The notes under the pieces are model-generated. The model was not told the origin of the DNA and did not search any database. It saw nothing but the letters and a program-made list of their open reading frames with translations. A stretch of DNA of 64,000 bases from Bradyrhizobium manausense (GTDB taxonomy: Bacteria > Pseudomonadota > Alphaproteobacteria > Rhizobiales > Xanthobacteraceae): positions 2,852,001 through 2,916,000 of the forward strand of contig NZ_JAFCJI010000001.1 in assembly GCF_018131105.1 (NCBI RefSeq). The letters are read 5' to 3'. A program made the position numbers and the translations under genes. Numbering within the stretch: position 1 is the first letter of the stretch; each line of letters begins with the position of its first letter. This document shows, piece after piece, positions 39,826 to 47,334 of the stretch.

Positions 39826-40299
39826 ATGGAAAAGGTTCCGATGACTGCGAGCGGCTTTGCCGCACTCGGGGAAGAATTGAAGAAGCGCCAGTCCGAGGAC
39901 CGTCCGCGCATCATCGAGCACATCGCGGAGGCGCGTTCGCACGGCGATCTGTCGGAGAACGCGGAATACCATGCCGCGAAGGAAGAGCAGTCTCACAATG
40001 AAGGCCGCATCGCCGAGCTCGAGGACAAGCTCGCGCGCGCCGACATCATCGACATTTCCAAGCTCTCCGGCGACACCATCAAGTTCGGCGCCACCGTGAC
40101 GCTGGTCGACGAGGACACCGAGAAGAAAGCGGTATGGCAGATCGTCGGCGAGGTCGAGGCCGACGCCAAGAAGGGCCGTATCTCCATCACCTCGCCGCTG
40201 GCGCGCGCTTTGATCGGCAAGAAAAAGGGCTCGACCGTCGAGGTCAACGCCCCCGGCGGCGCCAAGGCGTATGAGATCACCAAGGTGGAGTGGCGGTAG
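39826..40299 (+). CDS. greA: Transcript cleavage/elongation factor GreA
   Basis: Rescues backtracked RNA polymerase by stimulating transcript cleavage. 157 residues: N-terminal antiparallel coiled coil with the acidic tip in [15 protein letters not shown], and the C-terminal FKBP-like domain with [15 protein letters not shown] and [30 protein letters not shown] lies just before the ATG at 39826. carB-greA order is common in rhizobia. The carB terminator suggests an independent promoter, probably in the 125 bp between that hairpin and the ATG. Confidence 0.96.
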   Translation: MEKVPMTASGFAALGEELKKRQSEDRPRIIEHIAEARSHGDLSENAEYHAAKEEQSHNEGRIAELEDKLARADIIDISKLSGDTIKFGATVTLVDEDTEKKAVWQIVGEVEADAKKGRISITSPLARALIGKKKGSTVEVNAPGGAKAYEITKVEWR

Positions 40300-40321
40300 T
40301 CCACTCCGCAAAGACTGCCTG

Positions 40322-40351
40322 GAAAGCCGCGCTCTGCGCGGCTTTCTCTGT
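40322..40351 (+). terminator. Intrinsic terminator of greA
   Basis: Eleven-pair stem GAAAGCCGCGC/GCGCGGCTTTC with loop TCT, followed by TCTGTTT. Confidence 0.85.
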
Positions 40352-40434
40352 TTCGAGACTTGTCGAGCGCCCGATTGTGAACCGCGCCGTCCTCAGTCAT
40401 GCTCGGCGCCGCCGTCCGCGCAAGGGAGGACTCG

Positions 40435-40830
40435 ATGGACATCGATCGTATCGCCGCGCAGAGCCAGCCTTATCTGCTCAGCCTCTTCCGCTTCATCACC
40501 GGGCTACTGTTCTTCCACTATGGCGTAGCCAAGCTGTTCAAGTTTCCACCGGTGGAAATGTTTTCCGAGGTCACGCCGTTGTCGCTCTGGGGCGTTGCCG
40601 GCATGTTCGAACTCGTGCTCGGCGGCCTGCTGATGATCGGCCTCTTCACGCGACTGGCCGCTTTCATCCTTTCCGGTGAGATGGCCTTCGCCTATTTCAT
40701 CGAGCACCTGCCGCACAGTTTTTTTCCCGTCGTCAACGACGGCGCACTGGCGATCGTGCTGTGCTTTGCGTGCCTGTTCCTCGCTGCCGCCGGCGGCGGC
40801 CCGATCAGCGTGGATGCGACGCGGCGGTGA
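40435..40830 (+). CDS. DoxX-family membrane protein
   Basis: 131-residue membrane protein with four helices: LLSLFRFITGLLFFHYGVAKL, FELVLGGLLMIGLFTRLAAF, AFAYFIEHLPHSFFPVVNDG and ALAIVLCFACLFLAAAGGG. These match the DoxX/MauE-like quinone-linked fold. DoxX relatives are often tied to thiosulfate or thiol oxidation. AGGGAGGA precedes the ATG at 40435. It ends 10 bp before the convergent lrp gene. Being close to trxB suggests a redox role, which is inference. Confidence 0.87.
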   Translation: MDIDRIAAQSQPYLLSLFRFITGLLFFHYGVAKLFKFPPVEMFSEVTPLSLWGVAGMFELVLGGLLMIGLFTRLAAFILSGEMAFAYFIEHLPHSFFPVVNDGALAIVLCFACLFLAAAGGGPISVDATRR

Positions 40831-40840
40831 CGAGTCGTTT

Positions 40841-41320
40841 CTAGCGCCGTCCCTTGACGTCGAGCGGCACGGCCGCCTCATATTTCGAATTGTGCAGCAC
40901 CAGCGATGTGCGCACGTTGCGCACATGGGGCGCGGCGGTCAGGTGTGTCACAAAATCCTGGAAGGTCGCCATGTCAGGCGCGACGCATTTCAGGATGAAG
41001 TCGACCTCGCCGGACAGCATCCAGCATTCCCGCACCAGGGGCTCGGCGCGGACGAACTCCTCGAACGCGCGCAAATCCGCTTCCGCCTGGCTGGAGAGGT
41101 GCACGGCGGCAAACACCGTGACGTCGAAACCGAGCTTTCGCGCATCCAGGAGCCCGCGGTAGCCGTGAATGTAGCCCTCCTCCTCCAGCGCCCGGACCCG
41201 GCGCAGGCAGGGCGGAGGCGAGATACCGACGCGTTTGGCGAGTTCAACATTGGTGATTCGACCGTCGGCCTGGATCTCGGCGAGAATTTTGAGGTCGATC
41301 TCGTCTAGGTTCCGCGACAC
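40841..41320 (-). CDS. Lrp/AsnC-family transcriptional regulator
   Basis: 159-residue regulator with an N-terminal helix-turn-helix (DLKILAEIQADGRITNVELAKRVGISPPPCLRRVRAL) and a C-terminal RAM ligand-binding domain (GFDVTVFAAVHLSSQAEADLRAF to TSLVLHNSKYEAAVPL). The GTG at 41320 is favoured by AGGAG ten bases upstream; an ATG at 41344 would add eight residues. It is divergent from trxB. In Sinorhizobium meliloti an lrp gene, trxB and lsrB form one operon (from memory), so here the lrp gene appears inverted relative to that order. Confidence 0.9.
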   Translation of the reverse strand: MSRNLDEIDLKILAEIQADGRITNVELAKRVGISPPPCLRRVRALEEEGYIHGYRGLLDARKLGFDVTVFAAVHLSSQAEADLRAFEEFVRAEPLVRECWMLSGEVDFILKCVAPDMATFQDFVTHLTAAPHVRNVRTSLVLHNSKYEAAVPLDVKGRR

Positions 41321-41586
41321 GTGATTGGAACTCCTGGCCTTCATGGCGGTATCGGGTGGATTCGTCGCAATCCTCATACCCAGTCTATGCCAAATGAGCA
41401 ATTTTATTGCGCGTGCACCGCAATCGACTTTTGTTCCTTGTTGGAAAAATCCGCCGAGAGGGAATGCAATTCTTGCATAGCTCACCAGAAGGCTTAGATT
41501 AGCTCTGATATTTCAGCGCCTCCGCGAGGCCTCCCGGCACGTTCCGCGCCCGCGCTGCAAATCCCCCGTGAAAGGCGTCCGCAAAT

Positions 41587-42552
41587 ATGTCCGCTCCTGT
41601 TCATGCAAAGGTCGTCATTATTGGCTCCGGCCCGGCCGGCTACACCGCCGCGATCTATGCCGCGCGCGCGATGCTCGAGCCGATCCTGATCCAGGGCATG
41701 CAGGCCGGCGGTCAGCTCACCATCACCACCGACGTCGAGAACTATCCGGGCTTCGCCGACGTGATCCAGGGCCCCTGGCTGATGGAACAGATGGAGAAGC
41801 AGGCAGTCCATGTCGGGACCAAGATCGTCACCGACCTGGTGATCAAGCTCGACACCTCGCAGCGGCCGTTTCGCCTCACCTGCGACTCGGGTGACGTCTA
41901 TCTCGCCGAAGCCGTGATCCTCGCCACCGGCGCGCAGGCGCGCTGGCTCGGCCTGCCCTCTGAGGCGAAATTTCAGGGCGGCGGTGTGTCGGCCTGCGCC
42001 ACCTGCGACGGCTTCTTCTACCGCAACAAGGAAGTCGTGGTGGTCGGCGGCGGCAACACCGCGGTCGAGGAAGCCCTGTACCTGACCAATCATGCCTCGC
42101 AGGTCACCATCGTGCATCGGCGCGACCACTTCCGCGCCGAGCGCATCCTGCAAGAACGCCTGTTCAAGCACCCGAAGATCAAGGTGGTCTGGGACTCCGC
42201 GGTCGACGAGATCTGCGGCACCGAGAACCCGAACAAGGTCACGCATGTGCGGCTGAAGAACGTCAAGACCGGCGCGCTGACGGACGTGAAGACCGACGGC
42301 GTCTTCGTCGCCATCGGCCATGCGCCGGCGACTGAGCTCGTGAAAGACCAGATCAAGCTGAAACCGTCGGGCTATGTCGAGGTCGCAGCGAATTCGACCG
42401 CGACCTCCGTGCCCGGCCTGTTCGCCGCCGGCGACGTTGCTGACGAAACCTACCGCCAGGCCGTGACGGCCGCAGGCCTCGGCTGCATGGCAGCGCTCGA
42501 GGCCGAACGTTTCTTGGCCCTGCGCGCCAGCGAGCGCGCGGCAGCGGAATAA
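41587..42552 (+). CDS. trxB: Thioredoxin reductase
   Basis: Transfers electrons from NADPH through FAD to thioredoxin. 321 residues: FAD-binding GSGPAG (13-18), redox-active CATC (C137/C140), NADPH-binding GGGNTA (154-159) and the C-terminal FAD motif GLFAAGDVAD. The HRRDHFRAE segment is typical. The reading frame and length are normal. It starts 266 bp from the divergent lrp start and is followed by the lysR-type gene 35 bp downstream, so trxB and that gene are probably cotranscribed. Confidence 0.96.
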   Translation: MSAPVHAKVVIIGSGPAGYTAAIYAARAMLEPILIQGMQAGGQLTITTDVENYPGFADVIQGPWLMEQMEKQAVHVGTKIVTDLVIKLDTSQRPFRLTCDSGDVYLAEAVILATGAQARWLGLPSEAKFQGGGVSACATCDGFFYRNKEVVVVGGGNTAVEEALYLTNHASQVTIVHRRDHFRAERILQERLFKHPKIKVVWDSAVDEICGTENPNKVTHVRLKNVKTGALTDVKTDGVFVAIGHAPATELVKDQIKLKPSGYVEVAANSTATSVPGLFAAGDVADETYRQAVTAAGLGCMAALEAERFLALRASERAAAE

Positions 42553-42587
42553 CGATCATGCCTCGAACACGCGACGGATTTACGGAT

Positions 42588-43481
42588 ATGGATTGGGACA
42601 AGCTGAAGGTGTTTCACGCGGCGGCGGAAGCGGGAAGCTTCACGCATGCGGGAGAGCAGCTCGGCCTGTCGCAATCGGCGGTGTCACGCCAGGTCTCGGC
42701 GCTGGAGCAGGAGCTCTCGGTCTCACTGTTCCACCGCCATGCCCGCGGCCTGATCCTCACCGAGCAGGGCGACCTGTTGTTCCGCACCGCGCATGACGTG
42801 TTCATGCAGCTCCAGGCGGCGCGCGCGAAACTGACCGACAGTCGCGAGCGGCCGAGCGGCGATCTCAAGATCACCACCACGCCCGGCGTCGGCATCAACT
42901 GGCTGATCCCGCGGCTCGGCGAATTCACCGCGCTCTATCCGGAGATCCGGATCTCGCTGATCGTCACCGACGAGGAGCTGGATCTGTCGATGCGCGAGGC
43001 GGATGTTGCGATCCGGACCCGCAAGCCGACGCAGCCGGATCTCATCCAGCGCAAGCTTTTCGCGATGGGCTTCCACGCCTATTGCTCGCCTGACTACATC
43101 AAGCGCTTCGGCACGCCGCGGACGCTGGAAGAACTCGACTCCCATCGCATCATCACGCTGTCCGACGGCAACTTCGCGCCACACTTGCAGAACCGCAACT
43201 GGTTGATCGAAGCCGGCCGCAACGGCTCGGGTCCGCGCGAAGCCTATTTCAAGGTCAACAACATTCTCGGCCTGGTACGCGCCTGTCAGCAGGGCCTCGG
43301 CATCGCGGCATTGCCGGATTATCTGATCGAAGAACAGAGCCGCCTCGTACAACTGTTCGGCGAATCGGATTCGATCCAGCTCGATACGTATTTCGTCTAT
43401 CCGGAAGAGCTGAAAACGGTCGCGCGCGTGCAGGTGTTCCGTGACTTCGTGGTGAGCAAGGCGCAGCGCTGGCCGTCCTGA
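42588..43481 (+). CDS. lsrB: LysR-family regulator, LsrB-like
   Basis: 297-residue LysR regulator: helix-turn-helix KLKVFHAAAEAGSFTHAGEQLGLSQSAVSRQVSALE, then a ligand-binding domain with FHAYCSPDYIKRFG and GLVRACQQGLGIAALPDYL. Its place directly after trxB matches lsrB of S. meliloti, a cysteine-based redox regulator needed for symbiosis and lipopolysaccharide synthesis. Cysteines lie in HAYCSPD and VRACQQG; whether they are the redox cysteines needs alignment. The ATG at 42588 fits the family start; the ATG at 42558 is also in frame. Confidence 0.85.
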   Translation: MDWDKLKVFHAAAEAGSFTHAGEQLGLSQSAVSRQVSALEQELSVSLFHRHARGLILTEQGDLLFRTAHDVFMQLQAARAKLTDSRERPSGDLKITTTPGVGINWLIPRLGEFTALYPEIRISLIVTDEELDLSMREADVAIRTRKPTQPDLIQRKLFAMGFHAYCSPDYIKRFGTPRTLEELDSHRIITLSDGNFAPHLQNRNWLIEAGRNGSGPREAYFKVNNILGLVRACQQGLGIAALPDYLIEEQSRLVQLFGESDSIQLDTYFVYPEELKTVARVQVFRDFVVSKAQRWPS

Positions 43482-43548
43482 TTTCCGCATGTCTGACATG
43501 CGACCTCGGCTGTTGCTGCATGCCGCTCGCCAAGCCCATACTGCTTGC

Positions 43549-43682
43549 ACGCTGAGCCTTCGCGTTGCGCATTTGTCCCCCTCCTCCAGTGGCGCGGGAG
43601 TTCAGTAATCCCTCTTGGAAGGTGATTGTGTCGGCCTCACGTGGCCAATACCTAAGCCGGGCCTTCGGGTCCGGCTTTTTTT
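43549..43682 (+). ncRNA. Candidate sRNA 1 with anti-Shine-Dalgarno stretch
   Basis: A weak promoter (TTGCTG 43513, 18-base spacer, CATACT 43537) precedes, and a strong terminator ends it: AAGCCGGGCC-TTCG-GGTCCGGCTT then T (43654-43682). The transcript would carry CCCCCTCCTCC (43577-43587), complementary to ribosome-binding sites, and a GGCC/GGCC hairpin at 43633-43646. The terminator lies 170 bp after lsrB with no gene between. Anti-SD pyrimidine loops are a feature of several alphaproteobacterial sRNA families; which family, if any, is not determined. Confidence 0.5.
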
Positions 43683-43714
43683 CTGCCCAATCAGGCTTTC
43701 GCTTTCCGCGTGTA

Positions 43715-43743
43715 TTGACAGTTTTGGGCATACCTCGCATCAT
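43715..43743 (+). promoter_or_regulatory. Promoter before candidate sRNA 2
   Basis: Consensus TTGACA (43715-43720), 17-base spacer, CATCAT (43738-43743). Confidence 0.6.
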
Positions 43744-43749
43744 TTGCCA

Positions 43750-43882
43750 ATGATCACGAAGTCGTGCGCAATCGTCTCGAAAAAAGGCCCCCATCCGGGG
43801 ACCTCGGATTTTTGCGCGCGCTAGGCTGACTTCGTCATCGCTGCCAAATCCCGAAAACCCCGCCACCTGGACGGGGTTTTTT
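43750..43882 (+). ncRNA. Candidate sRNA 2 or leader with attenuator before the DapA-family gene
   Basis: Transcript predicted from the TTGACA/CATCAT promoter to a strong terminator, AAAACCCCG/CGGGGTTTT then TT (43854-43882). An internal GGCCCCC-ATC-CGGGGACC hairpin is followed by GATTTTT. The DapA-family ATG lies 46 bases past the terminator, so this could be a separate sRNA or a regulated leader. No known riboswitch was recognised. Confidence 0.45.
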
Positions 43883-43927
43883 CATGTGCCCTCCGTCTCA
43901 GGTTTCATCTTGAAAAGGAGACAGGAC

Positions 43928-44836
43928 ATGACTGATTTGCGAACTCAAATGCACGGACTGTGGTTGCCGCTGGTGACGCCGTTTCGCGACGGCCGCCTCG
44001 ACGAGATCTCGCTGCGGCGGCTGACGCGGCACTACTGCACGCAAGCCATCGACGGCTTCATCCTGGGGGCGACCTCGGGTGAAGGCATGACGCTGCGCGA
44101 TGCCGAGCTCGAACGTCTCGTCGCCATCGTCCGCGACGAGATGGCGGCGGGTCGCCGCAACGTTCCGATCGGGCTCGGACTGTCAGGCGCGGATACGTCG
44201 CGGATGAAGGAGCGACTGGACGAGACCGCGGACTGGCCGATCGACTTCTATCTGATCGCGAGCCCCTATTACGTGCGGCCGTCGCAGCGCGGGATCCTTG
44301 CGCATTTCGAGGCGCTGGCCGATCACGCCGCCTGGCCGCTCGCGCTCTACAACATTCCCTATCGCTGCGCCGTCGGCATCACCAACCAGACCATGCTGCG
44401 GCTCGCCGAGCACCCCGACATCATCGGCCTGAAGGATTGCGGCGCAAGCCGCGAGCAGTCGATCGCTTTGCTGCGCGACCGGCCGAAGGATTTTGCCGTG
44501 CTGACCGGCGAGGACGCGAACTATTTCGAGGCGCTCAGCGACGGCGCCGACGGTGGCATCTTGCTGTCCGCCCATCTCGAAACCGCGACCTTCGCCACCG
44601 TCTATAGCGAGCTGAGGCGCGGCAACCACGATGCGGCCAAGGCGCGCTGGCAGGAGGTCGCGGAGCTGACGCGGCTGTTGTTCACCGAGCCGAGCCCGGC
44701 GCCGGCGAAGTACTGGCTGTGGCGAACAGGGCTGATCGACAGCCCCGAAGTGCGCCTGCCGATGGTGGAGGTCAGTAGCGAGCTCGCCGCCACGCTCGAT
44801 CGCGAGATCGAGCGGCGGGTCATGGTCGCGGCGTAA
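43928..44836 (+). CDS. DapA-family (dihydrodipicolinate synthase-like) aldolase
   Basis: 302-residue TIM-barrel lyase of the DHDPS/NAL superfamily. The Schiff-base lysine is K169 in GLKDCG, the catalytic tyrosine is Y141 in YNIPYR, R146 corresponds to the substrate-carboxylate arginine of DHDPS, and TSGEG (49-53) replaces the usual TTGE. Length and motifs fit true DapA or a paralogue with other 2-oxo-acid substrates. AAAAGGAG nine bases before the ATG at 43928 fixes the start. Bradyrhizobium has several such paralogues, so lysine biosynthesis is not certain. Confidence 0.87.
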   Translation: MTDLRTQMHGLWLPLVTPFRDGRLDEISLRRLTRHYCTQAIDGFILGATSGEGMTLRDAELERLVAIVRDEMAAGRRNVPIGLGLSGADTSRMKERLDETADWPIDFYLIASPYYVRPSQRGILAHFEALADHAAWPLALYNIPYRCAVGITNQTMLRLAEHPDIIGLKDCGASREQSIALLRDRPKDFAVLTGEDANYFEALSDGADGGILLSAHLETATFATVYSELRRGNHDAAKARWQEVAELTRLLFTEPSPAPAKYWLWRTGLIDSPEVRLPMVEVSSELAATLDREIERRVMVAA

Positions 44837-44844
44837 TACTTCCC

Positions 44845-44882
44845 CTTGCCTCTCTCCCCGTGACAACGGGGAGAGAGGCAAG
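44845..44882. repeat. Perfect 16-bp-stem hairpin after the DapA-family gene
   Basis: CTTGCCTCTCTCCCCG and CGGGGAGAGAGGCAAG around TGACAA, eight bases after the stop. No T tract; resembles the dispersed CTCTCCCC elements also seen at 18729 and 54149. Confidence 0.8.
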
Positions 44883-45006
44883 AGAGAGCGCCTTTGGTTA
44901 ACCGGGCGCGAACGCTGTTCGCTATCGCCGCATGACGCATCCACGTCTCGTTTACGCAATGGGGCCTATCGTTCCCTCGCAAAGTTTTCAAAGAGGGGGA
45001 ATGACA

Positions 45007-45153
45007 ATGGGGCAACGCGTTCGCCCGACCGCGGCGGAAATGTTCGCGCCTGCCGATCTTTTGCAGGGGATTCTGATGGTGTCGTCGTTCGGCTTCTGGG
45101 CGGTGATGCTCGGCCTGATGCCGGTGCTACTGTTTCGGGTCTGGCTCGCCTGA
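45007..45153 (+). CDS. Small single-span membrane protein, 48 aa
   Basis: 48 residues with one C-terminal hydrophobic helix (GFWAVMLGLMPVLLFRVWLA) after a short soluble part (TAAEMFAPADLLQGIL). GAGGGGGA six bases before ATG 45007 gives a strong ribosome-binding site; the ATG two codons earlier is too close to it. The C-terminal half aligns with the protein encoded at 45286-45453 (shared AD[LI][LI] and [FI]W[AS]V, L, PV pattern). Probably an inner-membrane protein of unknown function. Confidence 0.6.
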   Translation: MGQRVRPTAAEMFAPADLLQGILMVSSFGFWAVMLGLMPVLLFRVWLA

Positions 45154-45285
45154 CCACGAAGCCTGCTTGCATGGTTAACCCGTGGATCGCGATTGCGCTT
45201 AAATGCTGTTGTCGCCGCAAGCCGGAATCTTAAAACATCCCGCGTATCGTTCGTCCCCATAAGCGAAGAAATCGCGGGGGCGATC

Positions 45286-45453
45286 TTGAACAATCAGAAC
45301 GATTTGGCGCCGTATTACGGCGCCGCGCAGGGCTTTGACGACACCGAGCAGCAGGGCTTTTCCACGGCGGACATCATCTGGGCCGTCGGCATCTGGTCGG
45401 TGATCCTGACGCTGTCGCCGGTCATCGTGTTCTACATGCTGATGGTGGCCTGA
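45286..45453 (+). CDS. Small single-span membrane protein with TTG start, 55 aa
   Basis: 55 residues: an N-terminal soluble part (LAPYYGAAQGFDDTEQQGF) and a C-terminal helix (TADIIWAVGIWSVILTLSPVIVFYMLMVA). There is no in-frame ATG. The TTG at 45286 is favoured by GGGGG just before it; further upstream TTG codons lack such a site. It is a paralogue of the 45007 protein in the membrane part. A terminator follows at 45482. Confidence 0.55.
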   Translation: MNNQNDLAPYYGAAQGFDDTEQQGFSTADIIWAVGIWSVILTLSPVIVFYMLMVA

Positions 45454-45481
45454 CGCATTTCCACCGGATCCCGGAAACGCA

Positions 45482-45505
45482 AAACGCGCGGGACACCGCG
45501 CGTTT
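45482..45505. terminator. Bidirectional terminator between the small membrane gene and parA-like gene
   Basis: AAACGCGCG/CGCGCGTTT with loop GGACAC between convergent genes. Confidence 0.75.
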
Positions 45506-45532
45506 GTCGTCCGGGGAAATGATTGATGAAAA

Positions 45533-46210
45533 TTATGCCGCCTGCTTGTGCATTGCGCCGGATGCCGACGCCGTGCCGCGAATAGCCTTCACTGAACGCT
45601 CGATCGCCGCCCACAGCCTTGCAATTTCCTGAGCAGCACGGCTCTCGGCCTGATACTCACGCGCGCCTTCGCCGTGGCTGAGTGCCATCAACAAATCGGA
45701 ACGATTGGTAATCTGACCGCCCCACACCGGAGCGCGGAACTTGGCCAGCGCCTCGCGGGCGATGGTGACGATCGGGCTTTCGGCTTCGTCGCGCTTGGCC
45801 GGTGCACCGTTGAGCACGACCGCGTAGGGCTTGCGCGCCGCGCGGCACATCTGAATGGTTTCCTGCACGGCGTTGACGTCGAACACGCCGGGACGTGCGG
45901 GAATGACCACCATGGTGGCATTCTTGATGGCGTCGTCGACGACGGCCGACAGGTTCGGCGGCGTGTCGATCAGCACCCACTCGTAACCGTCGCGCCTGGC
46001 AGCGGAGACGATGCCGCTGACCGAGTTCACCGCCGCCTTGATCGGCGGCTCGTTGGTGCCACGCAGCTTGTGCCACAGCGTGAGCGAGCCTTGCGGATCC
46101 GCATCCACAAGCATCACTTGCTTGCTCGCCTTGATCTGCGCAGCAAGATGTGCGGCCAGGGTACTCTTGCCCGAGCCGCCTTTACGCGATGCAAAAACAA
46201 TAACGTTCAT
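45533..46210 (-). CDS. Orphan ParA/MinD-family ATPase
   Basis: 225-residue P-loop ATPase with the deviant Walker A motif KGGSGKST (residues 10-17), Walker A' VDADPQGSL and the switch motif IDTPPNL. This is the ParA family that positions chromosomes, plasmids or protein clusters. There is no parB, parS-like repeat, chemotaxis cluster or carboxysome gene nearby, so the cargo is unknown. AGAGG before ATG 46210 fixes the start; the open frame upstream is non-coding in composition. The 398 bp upstream contain no gene. Confidence 0.87.
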   Translation of the reverse strand: MNVIVFASRKGGSGKSTLAAHLAAQIKASKQVMLVDADPQGSLTLWHKLRGTNEPPIKAAVNSVSGIVSAARRDGYEWVLIDTPPNLSAVVDDAIKNATMVVIPARPGVFDVNAVQETIQMCRAARKPYAVVLNGAPAKRDEAESPIVTIAREALAKFRAPVWGGQITNRSDLLMALSHGEGAREYQAESRAAQEIARLWAAIERSVKAIRGTASASGAMHKQAA

Positions 46211-46608
46211 ACCTCTGGCCTCCAGATTGACCCCAGGCCGCGAAAATGAATCACCACGCTGATTCGTGAAAGAAAAATTTATCAACGGTTGCGCCGTCGC
46301 CACGAAATAACAGGGCGGACTGGCTTTTGAGTCACACTGCCTTGCGCAATGACAGACATGAACCGTCATGAACGGCTGTCTACGCGGGCTTTTTCAATCA
46401 ATCCTTCGGAAAAAGCGGGAGGACAACCTCGCCGCGCAAATCCTCGCGGCGGCCCGGTCACCAGGCACGAGCGCAATTGCTGCAAGCCGGCGCCAGGGTG
46501 GCGCGAACAAAACGAGTCCGGCGGCTGTCGCGAGGCTGGTGCCCCCTGAGTCATTTTGACGCGAGGGCTCGACAAGGTTTCAAGACGGGAACGTGGGATG
46601 CGGGCAGC
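46211..46608. other. 398-bp intergenic region upstream of the parA-like gene
   Basis: No gene or strong structure seen. It contains a short direct repeat (ATGAACCGTC / ATGAACGGCT around 46358-46377) and presumably the leftward promoter of the ParA-like gene. Confidence 0.5.
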
Positions 46609-46965
46609 CTAGCCGTCCTCGGCCTTTTTCTTCTTGGTCGCCTTCGCCTTGCTGGTCTTCTTCGTCGCCTTCGGCGCGATGTTGGTCGGCTTGCCGGCGC
46701 GCCGCGCGGCCGCCTCGCCGGGCTCCGGCCCGCGGCGGAAGAACGCGGCGCATTGCGGCGACAGCTGCGACTTCTTCTGGATCATGCAGGCGGTGATGGC
46801 ATCGACATTCGGGACGAAGTCGCCGCACAGCCGCATCGCATCCGGCGTGCAGGCCTGCTGCTGCTCGGGCGTGTAGGCAAGGCCGGTGCCGGGCTGGACC
46901 AGAACGGCGAGCGCGAGCGAAAGGCCTGCAGCAGCCAAGGATGTGGTGACGCGAGATACCGGCAT
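46609..46965 (-). CDS. Secreted cysteine-rich-repeat protein with lysine-rich tail, 118 aa
   Basis: Signal peptide (about residues 1-30, AAAGLSLALAVLVQPGTGLA), then a domain with four cysteines in the pattern ACTPDAMRLCGDFVPNV, ITACMIQKK, LSPQCAAFF, resembling the cysteine-rich (GLG1-type) repeat. The C-terminal 25 residues are strongly basic (KATKKTSKAKATKKKKAED). GGGGGATCG lies just before the ATG at 46965. The basic tail may bind wall or nucleic acid; function unknown. The tail composition recalls the tiny protein at 4718, but they are not otherwise alike. Confidence 0.72.
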   Translation of the reverse strand: MPVSRVTTSLAAAGLSLALAVLVQPGTGLAYTPEQQQACTPDAMRLCGDFVPNVDAITACMIQKKSQLSPQCAAFFRRGPEPGEAAARRAGKPTNIAPKATKKTSKAKATKKKKAEDG

Positions 46966-47123
46966 CGATCCCCCCAAGTGTCTATTCGGGCGAGAGTGTG
47001 GGTGAACCGGCGTTCGTTGGCAACGAGGGCCAAGGCGAAACCCGACGGCTGTGCGGTCTCGGCAACAGGGAGGGCGGCCGCCATGACGGCGGGGCGGGAC
47101 GGCATCCCCGACCCAAAAACACG

Positions 47124-47253
47124 AAAACAACCCCATGCACAGTAGCGAACTCATGGCCAGGCCGCAGCCAGGTCGCGGCAGTCGCCCGCGCGATCCGAAT
47201 ATTAGGATTTAGCGAAATCAGATTTGACTCGTCGGGCAAAACAGGGGCATCAT
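47124..47253 (+). repeat. Dispersed repeat with promoter-like end, copy 2, upstream of a catabolic operon
   Basis: Same conserved start as at 7963 (AAAACAACCCCATGCACAG) and end: TTGACT (47224-47229), 18-base spacer identical to copy 1, CATCAT (47248-47253). The end faces the CoA-transferase gene whose ATG is 81 bases away. Confidence 0.65.
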
Positions 47254-47334
47254 GTCAGCATCAAGGACGCGTGGGGTGGTCGGCTGGTCTGCTGCGCCGG
47301 GTCGGGAAGCGTCGGCGCAAGTGGAGGCGATCGC

